From Betaproteobacteria bacterium (lineage in GTDB: Bacteria; Pseudomonadota; Gammaproteobacteria; Burkholderiales; SG8-39): a DNA stretch of 6,342 bases. The translations under genes and the position numbers were made by a program. Positions 1 to 5,233 of the stretch are shown one piece after another (position 1 is the stretch's first letter; each line of letters begins with the position of its first letter). The notes below the pieces were generated by a model. The model worked only from the letters and a program-made list of their open reading frames with translations, was not told the DNA's origin and made no database searches. Where the stretch lies: positions 1 to 6,342 of the forward strand of contig JAFAGU010000017.1 in the NCBI GenBank assembly GCA_019237595.1, given 5' to 3'.

Positions 1-393
1 CACAGAGAGCGCGGCCTCATTGAGCGCTCGATCGGCGGCTGCGGGGCGCCAGAAACGGAAGCTGTGGCCTTCGCGCGCCTGCACGGCGAGCGCGACGTTC
101 TGCAGGACGGTGAAATCGGAATAGAGGCTCGTGATCTGGAAGGAGCGCCCGAGCCCCTTGCGCGCGCGCGCCGGCGCGGCAAGGACCGTGATGTCATCGC
201 CCGCGAAAGCGATCTGACCCTCGTCCGGGCGCAGGTTACCCGCGAGCTGCGCGATGAGAGTGGTCTTGCCGGCGCCATTGGGGCCGATGATCGCGTGCGT
301 CTCGCCTTCCGCAACCGCAAGGTGCACGCCGTCCGTCGCGTTCAGCGCGCCGAAGCTCTTGCGCAATCCCGAGACCTGGAGGAGCTCAGGCAT
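1..393 (-). CDS. livG: Branched-chain-type (HAAT) ABC transporter ATP-binding protein, LivG-like, partial (N-terminal half)
   Basis: This is the first ATPase of a high-affinity amino-acid-type ABC importer, which powers uptake from the cytoplasmic face of the membrane. The visible 131 residues start MPELLQVSGLRKSFGAL. They contain a Walker A loop GPNGAGKTT at residues 37-45 and a Q-loop RSFQ (Gln86) followed by TVLQN, the usual LivG order. The signature motif, Walker B and H-loop would lie beyond the left edge; LivG proteins are normally about 250 residues, so roughly half is present. The ATG at 393 overlaps the livM stop by 8 bp, which implies translational coupling; no strong Shine-Dalgarno sequence is seen. 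In this locus an aromatic acid such as benzoate is a likelier substrate than leucine, but the sequence does not prove it. The family call is secure; the substrate is inferred. Confidence 0.93.
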   Translation of the reverse strand, partial: MPELLQVSGLRKSFGALNATDGVHLAVAEGETHAIIGPNGAGKTTLIAQLAGNLRPDEGQIAFAGDDITVLAAPARARKGLGRSFQITSLYSDFTVLQNVALAVQAREGHSFRFWRPAAADRALNEAALSV

Positions 394-1315
394 CGGGCTT
401 GTAGAAGATGCCGGCGAGGCCGCGGCGGAAGAAGATGACGCTCAGCACGAGGAGCGGGCCGAGGATCGCCTGCCAGTGCTCGGTCCAGCCTTTCAGCACC
501 TCCTCCACGAGCAGCAGGGCGAACGCGCCGAGGACCGGTCCTGCGCGGCTCGCCATGCCGCCGAGGATCACCATGAACATGAGGTCTCCCGACTGGATCC
601 AGCTCATATAGCTCGGTGCGATGTAGTTCGCATGGTTCGCGTAGAGCGCCCCTGCCAGGCCGCACAGGGCGCCGGCGATCACGAAGGCGACGAGCCGGTA
701 GGGATAGGGAGAAATCCCGAGCGCGCGCGTGCGGGCGTCGTTCGACTTGGCCGCGCGGAGCGCCATCCCGAAGCGTGAGTTCACGATGCGATGCACGAGG
801 AAGACGGCGAGCAGCATCAGCACGAGGGCGACGTAGTAACTCTGCACAGGGTCGGCCAGGTCGAGGGCCGGGAAGCGGCTCCTCGCTTTGAGGCGCATGC
901 CGTCGTCGCCGCCGAACGCATCGAGCGAAAGCCCGAGGTAGTAGAGCATCTGCGTGAAGGCGAGGGTGATCATGATGAAGTAGAGCCCGCTCGTACGCAG
1001 CGAAATCGCGCCGATGGCGGCGGCGACGAGCGCCGAGGCGCCGATCGCGACGGCCCATTGCGCCCAACCATTCGTGACGCCGTAGAAGGCAAGGATGCCC
1101 ACCGCGTAGGCGCCGATGCCGAGGTAGGCGGCGTGGCCGAACGAAACCATCCCGCCGTAGCCGAGGATGAGGTTGAGGCTCGTCGCGGCGATGGCGAGAA
1201 TCATGACGCGCCGCACGAGGTCGATGTAGAAGGGCTGCGCAAGGGCGCTCGCGACCGGAGGGAGCAGGGCGAGGACAATCGCCGCTGCGATCCAGAAGAG
1301 GGAGGCGCGGTTCAT
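386..1315 (-). CDS. livM: Branched-chain-type ABC transporter permease, LivM-like
   Basis: This is an integral membrane permease that pairs with the LivH-like subunit to form the translocation channel. The protein has 309 residues, somewhat shorter than E. coli LivM (which has an N-terminal extension) but usual for aromatic-acid and amide HAAT permeases. Hydrophobic segments run through the whole chain. Family landmarks are GGMVSFGHAAYLGIGAYA (about 54-71), GDDGM (136-140), the cytoplasmic EAA-like loop RAAKSNDARTRALGI (187-201) that contacts the ATPase, and GGMASRAGPVLGA (252-264). The frame stays open far upstream, to 2059, but that part is a shadow of livH. The ATG at 1315 was chosen because it gives a normal N-terminus, has AAGG just upstream, and overlaps the livH stop as ATGA (1315-1312). 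It ends in an 8-bp overlap with livG. Substrate unknown; benzoate or another aromatic acid is the contextual guess. Confidence 0.93.
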   Translation of the reverse strand: MNRASLFWIAAAIVLALLPPVASALAQPFYIDLVRRVMILAIAATSLNLILGYGGMVSFGHAAYLGIGAYAVGILAFYGVTNGWAQWAVAIGASALVAAAIGAISLRTSGLYFIMITLAFTQMLYYLGLSLDAFGGDDGMRLKARSRFPALDLADPVQSYYVALVLMLLAVFLVHRIVNSRFGMALRAAKSNDARTRALGISPYPYRLVAFVIAGALCGLAGALYANHANYIAPSYMSWIQSGDLMFMVILGGMASRAGPVLGAFALLLVEEVLKGWTEHWQAILGPLLVLSVIFFRRGLAGIFYKPDA

Positions 1316-2229
1316 CGGCCTTGGAAGAGCCCGGCCGGCTTCAGGGCAAGGACCGCCGCCATGAGCAGGTAGATGAGCATCGACGCGAGCGCCGGCCCCG
1401 CCGCCTCGGCCGCAGGCGCGGAAATCATCGTGGCGAGGAGCGGCTTCAGGAACGCGCGGCCGAGCGTATCGACCACGCCCACGATCACGGCGCCGACGAG
1501 TGCGCCGCGGATGGAGCCGATGCCGCCGATCACGATCACCACGAGCACCTGGATGAGGATCAGGTCGCCCATGCCGGGCTGCACGGCGTAGATCGGCCCG
1601 GCCATCAGCCCAGCGAGGCCGGCAAGCGCCGCGCCGAAGCCGAACACGAACGTATAGAGGAGCCGGATATTGACCCCGAGCGCCGCGACCATGGCACGGT
1701 TCGACGCCCCGGCGCGGACGAGCATACCGACGCGCGTGCGCTGCACGACGTACCAGAGCACGAGGGCGACCGCGAGGCCGACCGCGAGCACGGCAAGCCG
1801 GTACACGGGATAAGTGGAGCCGCCGAAAAGCTGCACATGGCCCTGGAGCCACTTGGGGATCGAGGCGTAGAGGCTGCCGCGTCCCCACACCATGGAAACG
1901 AGCTCGTTGAAGAAAAGGATGAGGCCGAAGGTGGCGAGCACCTGGTCGAGGTGGTCGCGCTCGTAGAGCGCTCGAAGCGCGATCACTTCGACCAGCATTC
2001 CGACGAGGAGGGCGCCGGCGAAGCCTGCGAGCACGCCCGCGGCATAGCTGCCGGTCCATTGCGTGGCCGCGACGGCGAAGTAGGCGCCCAGCATGTAGAG
2101 CGACCCGTGCGCCAGATTCACCATGTTCATGATGCCGAGCACGAGCGTGAGCCCCGCGGCCATGAGGAAGAGCATCACGCCGTACTGCAGGCCGTTCAGC
2201 AGCTGCTCGAAGATCAGCGCGACTGGCAT
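1312..2229 (-). CDS. livH: Branched-chain-type ABC transporter permease, LivH-like
   Basis: This is the other membrane permease of the importer. The 305-residue protein begins FEQLLNGLQYGVMLFLMAAGLTL after MPVALI, the standard LivH opening, so the ATG at 2229 fits well. Landmarks are the GIMNMVNLAHGSLYMLGAY segment (32-50), the EAA-like ATPase-contact loop RAGASNRAMVAALGVN (172-187) and GGIGSIRGALVGA (235-247). About eight hydrophobic segments are visible. A short Ala-rich insert near 271-278 (APAAEAAG) precedes the last membrane segment and is unremarkable. The Shine-Dalgarno candidate GGGAGG (2246-2241) lies in the loop of a 9-bp hairpin directly before the gene, 11 bases from the ATG. The gene lies 84 bp downstream of the flavodoxin gene and overlaps livM by 4 bp, so it is probably co-transcribed with livM and livG, and perhaps with the flavodoxin. 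Confidence 0.94.
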   Translation of the reverse strand: MPVALIFEQLLNGLQYGVMLFLMAAGLTLVLGIMNMVNLAHGSLYMLGAYFAVAATQWTGSYAAGVLAGFAGALLVGMLVEVIALRALYERDHLDQVLATFGLILFFNELVSMVWGRGSLYASIPKWLQGHVQLFGGSTYPVYRLAVLAVGLAVALVLWYVVQRTRVGMLVRAGASNRAMVAALGVNIRLLYTFVFGFGAALAGLAGLMAGPIYAVQPGMGDLILIQVLVVIVIGGIGSIRGALVGAVIVGVVDTLGRAFLKPLLATMISAPAAEAAGPALASMLIYLLMAAVLALKPAGLFQGR

Positions 2230-2230
2230 G

Positions 2231-2255
2231 AAAAAGGGCGCCTCCCGCGCCCTTT
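2231..2255 (-). terminator. Hairpin with T-run between the flavodoxin gene and livH; terminator or attenuator holding the livH ribosome binding site
   Basis: The arms 2233-2241 and 2247-2255 pair perfectly over 9 bp (AAAGGGCGC against GCGCCCTTT) around a 5-base loop. Read on the minus strand, the second arm runs into five T residues (2235-2231), the form of an intrinsic terminator. It could therefore end flavodoxin transcripts before livH. The livH ATG follows only one base after the T-run. The likely livH Shine-Dalgarno sequence GGGAGG fills the loop and the first stem base, so folding could also limit livH translation. Which role dominates cannot be told from sequence. The stem also has an A-run on its other side, so it would be weakly bidirectional in form, but there is no plus-strand gene upstream to terminate. 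Confidence 0.6.
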
Positions 2256-2313
2256 CGTCATTCGTGGAAGTTCCTCGCCCCGATTATGCACGCTTGCCCG
2301 CGGCAGCCCGGAG

Positions 2314-2790
2314 CTAGGCCGCCTGCTTCATGCGCTCGCGCACCAGGGCAAGCCAGTGTTCGCACCATTCGAGCGCCGTCTCCTCCGGAAGGATGCCGCT
2401 CGACGCGTCGTGCATGTGGCGCTCGCCAATGCGCTGGGCGCCCAGCCCGGAGAGAAGCTCGTCGAAGCGCTTGCCGCCGAAGTTGAAGGTCTCGGCGTAG
2501 GTGCGGTCGCCCAGCCCGAAGACGCCGTAGCGCACGCGGGAGAGGTCGGGGCGGGCGGATTGCAGGTGCTCGTAGAACCCCTTGGCGTTGTCGGGCACGT
2601 CGCCCTGGCCGTACGTGGAGGTGCAAACAAGGAACACGCCCTCGCGCTCGAACACCGAGCCGTCTAGGCGGTCCATGAGGAGCGTCTCCACCTCCACGTC
2701 GTCCCCGCCCAGGGCAAGCTCCATTTCCTGCGCGCACAGCTGCGCCGTGCCGGTCATCGTGCCGACGAGGATGGTGATTCGAAGCGACAT
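2314..2790 (-). CDS. Flavodoxin, MioC/sulfite-reductase-type FMN domain
   Basis: This is a small cytoplasmic FMN electron carrier of 158 residues, close to the length of E. coli MioC and other short-chain-type flavodoxins. The FMN phosphate loop is TMTGTA (11-16); the first flavin-stacking loop is STYGQGDVPDN (58-68), very like the MioC equivalent; the second is FGLGDRTYAETF (91-102). There is no signal peptide, membrane segment or reductase domain, so a partner must supply its electrons. It is the first gene of the minus-strand block, divergent from boxR, and shares its promoter region. That position suggests a redox role in the same regulon, possibly feeding BoxB, which normally receives electrons from BoxA; this is inference. 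The start at 2790 is the only one preceding the first beta strand. It has no Shine-Dalgarno sequence, and the predicted -10 box ends 9 bases upstream, so the mRNA may be leaderless or nearly so. Confidence 0.9.
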   Translation of the reverse strand: MSLRITILVGTMTGTAQLCAQEMELALGGDDVEVETLLMDRLDGSVFEREGVFLVCTSTYGQGDVPDNAKGFYEHLQSARPDLSRVRYGVFGLGDRTYAETFNFGGKRFDELLSGLGAQRIGERHMHDASSGILPEETALEWCEHWLALVRERMKQAA

Positions 2791-2819
2791 TGACGTGACA
2801 CTATATTGCAGCCTAGAAT
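2790..2819 (+). promoter_or_regulatory. Predicted sigma70 promoter for boxR-boxC-boxB
   Basis: TTGACG at 2790-2795 (-35) and TAGAAT at 2814-2819 (-10) are separated by 18 bp, which predicts a start near 2826 and a leader of about 57 bases before boxR. The -35 box overlaps the start codon of the divergent flavodoxin gene. The left operator-like box (2797-2810) lies in the spacer and the right one (2828-2841) just after the predicted start, as expected for repression. Found by eye only. Confidence 0.5.
2797..2810. promoter_or_regulatory. Left BoxR/BzdR-type operator box (TGCA-N6-TGCA-like)
   Basis: The box reads GACA-CTATAT-TGCA: one perfect TGCA half and one degenerate half. TGCA-N6-TGCA palindromes are the recognition sequence reported for the related regulator BzdR, recalled here from the literature. 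The segment ACTATATTGCA (2800-2810) recurs with 9 of 11 matches at 2831-2841. The box covers the flavodoxin -10 element and sits in the spacer of the boxR promoter. Assignment to BoxR is inferred from family and position. Confidence 0.5.
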
Positions 2820-2828
2820 GACCGTCAA
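2800..2828 (-). promoter_or_regulatory. Predicted sigma70 promoter for the flavodoxin (and possibly livHMG)
   Basis: On the minus strand TTGACG (2828-2823) and TATAGT (2805-2800) are 17 bp apart, a near-consensus sigma70 promoter. Transcription would begin at about 2793-2790, on or within three bases of the flavodoxin ATG. The -10 box lies entirely inside the left operator-like box, and the -35 box abuts the right one, so a bound regulator should block RNA polymerase. It faces the boxR promoter over the same DNA. Confidence 0.55.
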
Positions 2829-2841
2829 GCAGTATAGTGCA
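2828..2841. promoter_or_regulatory. Right BoxR/BzdR-type operator box (TGCA-N6-TGCA-like)
   Basis: The box reads AGCA-GTATAG-TGCA, seven of eight half-site bases matching TGCA-N6-TGCA. It starts 31 bp after the left box, about three helical turns, so two dimers would sit on the same DNA face. It lies just downstream of the predicted boxR transcription start and abuts the flavodoxin -35 element. It is the better of the two boxes. Confidence 0.55.
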
Positions 2842-2853
2842 TTGACCGCCGTC

Positions 2854-2886
2854 ATGTTCGCATCCTTTCCTCCTACCCGGCCTTGA
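2854..2886 (+). other. Possible 10-codon leader ORF overlapping the boxR start
   Basis: An ATG at 2854 opens a 10-residue frame (MFASFPPTRP) that ends in TGA at 2884-2886. This stop overlaps the boxR start TTG (2883-2885) in the sequence TTGA. The arrangement would allow termination-reinitiation onto boxR, which has no Shine-Dalgarno sequence of its own. The leader ORF also lacks a clear ribosome binding site, so it may be chance. Confidence 0.2.
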
Positions 2887-3644
2887 ACGCGCCGCTCACA
2901 CCCCTGCAGCAGGACGCCGCCTATCTCGTGCGCCTGGGCGAGCGCGTGCGCGCCTGGCGCGGCGAGCACGCGATGACGCGCAAGGCGCTGTCGCTCGCTT
3001 CCGGGATCTCGGAGCGCTACATTGCGCAGCTCGAGTCCGGCCGCGGCAATATTTCTATCCTCCTGCTGCGCAAGCTTTCCCGAGCGATGCGCATCCGGGT
3101 CGAGGAGCTCGTCGCCGACGAGGGCGTCTCGCCGCGCAGCGAGCGGATCGCGCTCGTGGGCTTGCGCGGCGCCGGCAAGTCAACGCTGGGGCAGCGGCTC
3201 GCGCAGCTCCTTCGCGTGCCGTTCGTCGAGCTCGACAAGGAAGTCGAGAAGCTCGCCGGCGTGAAGCTGGGCGAGGTGTTCGCCATGTACGGGCACGACT
3301 CGTTCCGGCGCTTCGAGCGCCGCGCGCTCGAGCAGGTGCTCGCGAGCCACCCGCGCGCGGTCATCGCCACGGGGGGAAGCCTCGTCACGGACCCGCTCAC
3401 GTACGATCTGCTCCTCAAGCATTGCCTGTGCGTCTGGCTCAAGGCGTCTCCCGAGGAGCACATGTCGCGCGTCATCGCGCAGGGCGACATGCGGCCTTTC
3501 AAGGGCCACTCGGCCGCGCTGCAGGAGATCCGCAAGCTCCTCCGCGACCGCGAATCGCTCTACGCGAAGGCCGACCTCGTCCTCGAAACGTCCAACCGAT
3601 CCCTGAAGCACAGCCTGCAGGAAATGAAGAGGCTCCTCGCATGA
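2883..3644 (+). CDS. boxR: BoxR-type transcriptional regulator: XRE helix-turn-helix plus shikimate-kinase-like domain
   Basis: This is the predicted benzoyl-CoA-responsive repressor of the box genes, 253 residues. An XRE-type helix-turn-helix spans about 18-78, with TRKALSLASGISERYIAQLE as its core. A shikimate-kinase-like domain spans about 88-253: Walker A GLRGAGKST (93-101), LDKEVE (117-122), FRRFE (141-145), ATGGS (162-166; true shikimate kinases have GGG) and the lid-type motif DMRPFKG (202-208). In BoxR/BzdR this domain binds benzoyl-CoA rather than making shikimate phosphate. Only about nine residues join the two domains, whereas BzdR (298 residues, from memory) has a linker of about 40, so the linker seems absent. 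The start used is TTG at 2883, without a Shine-Dalgarno sequence; GTG at 2928 is possible but would shorten the conserved N-terminus. The stop overlaps the boxC start, so regulator and enzymes are probably co-translated and autoregulated. Confidence 0.9.
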   Translation: MNAPLTPLQQDAAYLVRLGERVRAWRGEHAMTRKALSLASGISERYIAQLESGRGNISILLLRKLSRAMRIRVEELVADEGVSPRSERIALVGLRGAGKSTLGQRLAQLLRVPFVELDKEVEKLAGVKLGEVFAMYGHDSFRRFERRALEQVLASHPRAVIATGGSLVTDPLTYDLLLKHCLCVWLKASPEEHMSRVIAQGDMRPFKGHSAALQEIRKLLRDRESLYAKADLVLETSNRSLKHSLQEMKRLLA

Positions 3645-5209
3645 TCTCCTACGAGACCGACCCCTCGCGCTACCACCATTGGAAGCTCGCCTTCGACGGC
3701 CCGATCGCCACCCTCACGCTCGACGTGGCGGAGGACAAGGGCCTGGTTCCGGGCTATAAGCTGAAGCTGAACAGCTACGACCTCGGCGTCGACATCGAGC
3801 TGCACGACGCGGTGAACCGCATCCGCTTCGAGCACCCAGAGGTGAAGACCGTCGTCGTCACGAGCGGCAAGAGCCGCATGTTCTGCTCCGGCGCGAACAT
3901 CTACATGCTCGGGACTTCGAGCCACGCGTGGAAGGTGAACTTCTGCAAGTTCACCAACGAGACGCGCAACGGCCTCGAGGACTCGAGCCGCCAGTCCGGG
4001 CTCAAGTTCCTCGCCGCGCTGAACGGCACGACGGCGGGCGGCGGCTACGAGCTCGCGCTCGCGTGCGACGAGATCGCGATGATCGACGACCGTTCCTCGA
4101 CCGTCTCGCTTCCGGAGGTGCCGCTCCTCGGCGTGTTGCCGGGCACCGGCGGCCTGACGCGGCTCGTCGACAAGCGCAAGGTTCGCCGCGACCTCGCCGA
4201 CGTCTTCTGCACTACGGCCGAGGGCGTTCGCGCCGACCGGGCGAAGGAGTGGGGCCTCGTCGACCACATCGCGAAGCCCCAGCAGTTCGCCGACATGGTG
4301 AAGGCGCGGGCGCTCGAGCTCGCGAAGCTCTCCGACCGTCCCGGCGGGCAAGGCGTGGCGCTTGCGCCGCTCGGCGAGAACAGGCTTGTTTCCGTGTCCG
4401 TGGACCGCGAAGGCAGGAAAGCGGAAATTCTGGTGAAGGGTCCGAAGGAGGTCGCCCTGCAGCGCACCGCGGACTGGTATCCGCTGCGCCTCGCGCGCGA
4501 GCTCGATCGGGCGATCCTCGACCTGCGCACGAACTACCTCGACGTCGGCCTCTGGATCCTGAAGACGCAGGGCGACATGCAGAAAGTCCTGGATCTCGAT
4601 TCGGTTTTGGGAGAAAACTCCCGCGATTGGTTCGTGCGGGAAACGATCGGCTACCTGCGGCGCACCCTTTCCCGGCTGGACGTCTCTTCGCGCTCGCTTT
4701 TCGCGGTCATCGAGCCCGGCTCGTGCTTCGCCGGCACGCTCCTCGAGGTCGCGCTCGCGGCCGACCGGAGCTACATGCTAGACATCGAGAACGGGCCTTC
4801 GCTGGCCCTCTCGAAGCTGAACTACGGCGCCTACCCGATGGCGAGCGGTTTTCCTCGCCTCCACGCCCATTACTGCGGTGCGGTTCCCGCCCTTCCCTTG
4901 AATGAATTGCTTGGGACCGCAAAAGCCAAGGCGCTGGGGCTGGTGACGTTCGCGCCGGACGACATCGACTGGGAAGACGAGGTGCGCATTGCGGTGGAGG
5001 AGCGCGCGAGCCTTTCGCCCGATGCGCTGACCGGGATGGAGGCGAGCCTGCGCTTCGCAGGCCCGGAGACCATGCTCACGCGGGTCTTCGGCAGGCTCAC
5101 GGCCTGGCAGAACTGGATCTTCAACCGGCCCAACGCGGTGGGCGAGCAGGGCGCGCTGAAGGTCTACGGCACCGGGGCGAAGGCGAAATTCAACTGGGAA
5201 CGCGTGTAA
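3641..5209 (+). CDS. boxC: 2,3-epoxybenzoyl-CoA dihydrolase (benzoyl-CoA-dihydrodiol lyase), BoxC
   Basis: This cytoplasmic enzyme of the crotonase superfamily adds two waters to 2,3-epoxybenzoyl-CoA, giving 3,4-didehydroadipyl-CoA semialdehyde and formate without oxygen. The 522-residue protein shows BoxC hallmarks: the opening ETDPSRYHHW, then PGYKLKLNSYDLGVDIELHD (37-56), SGANIYMLG (83-91), WKVNFCKFTNETRNG (97-111), the crotonase oxyanion region NGTTAGGGYELALACDE (128-144) and PEVPLLGVLPGTGGLTR (158-174). A second crotonase-like half follows (from about 280), ending in RPNAVGEQGALKVYGTG. Family members are usually about 550 residues from memory; the shortfall appears to fall at 235-278, between the halves, plus a short N-terminus. 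The ATG at 3641 overlaps the boxR stop as ATGA and has AGAGG eight bases upstream. The frame is intact. The family call is firm. Confidence 0.97.
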   Translation: MISYETDPSRYHHWKLAFDGPIATLTLDVAEDKGLVPGYKLKLNSYDLGVDIELHDAVNRIRFEHPEVKTVVVTSGKSRMFCSGANIYMLGTSSHAWKVNFCKFTNETRNGLEDSSRQSGLKFLAALNGTTAGGGYELALACDEIAMIDDRSSTVSLPEVPLLGVLPGTGGLTRLVDKRKVRRDLADVFCTTAEGVRADRAKEWGLVDHIAKPQQFADMVKARALELAKLSDRPGGQGVALAPLGENRLVSVSVDREGRKAEILVKGPKEVALQRTADWYPLRLARELDRAILDLRTNYLDVGLWILKTQGDMQKVLDLDSVLGENSRDWFVRETIGYLRRTLSRLDVSSRSLFAVIEPGSCFAGTLLEVALAADRSYMLDIENGPSLALSKLNYGAYPMASGFPRLHAHYCGAVPALPLNELLGTAKAKALGLVTFAPDDIDWEDEVRIAVEERASLSPDALTGMEASLRFAGPETMLTRVFGRLTAWQNWIFNRPNAVGEQGALKVYGTGAKAKFNWERV

Positions 5210-5233
5210 ACAGACCAAGAGGCAACTCGAGCC

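Noticed and set aside
1316..2059. N-terminal extension of livM by 248 codons back to 2059
   Set aside because: The extension overlaps livH in another frame and is Arg/Ala/Gly-rich without family similarity; the ATG at 1315 gives a normal permease.
2283..2311. Possible separate promoter for livHMG in the flavodoxin-livH gap (CATAAT at 2288-2283)
   Set aside because: The -10-like hexamer is fair, but the -35 position is CCGGGC and there is no extended -10, so support is too weak to list it as a feature.
1321..2667. 448-codon open frame on the plus strand, antisense to livH and the flavodoxin gene
   Set aside because: The product is low-complexity, rich in His, Glu, Asp, Arg and Ala, and shadows two recognised genes on the other strand.
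3560..4351. 263-codon minus-strand open frame opposite the end of boxR and the first half of boxC
   Set aside because: Composition matches an antisense shadow; the boxC reading on the other strand is unambiguous.
4609..4622. Small hairpin GGGAG-AAAA-CTCCC inside boxC
   Set aside because: It has only a 5-bp stem, no T-run on either strand, and lies in well-conserved coding sequence; probably chance.
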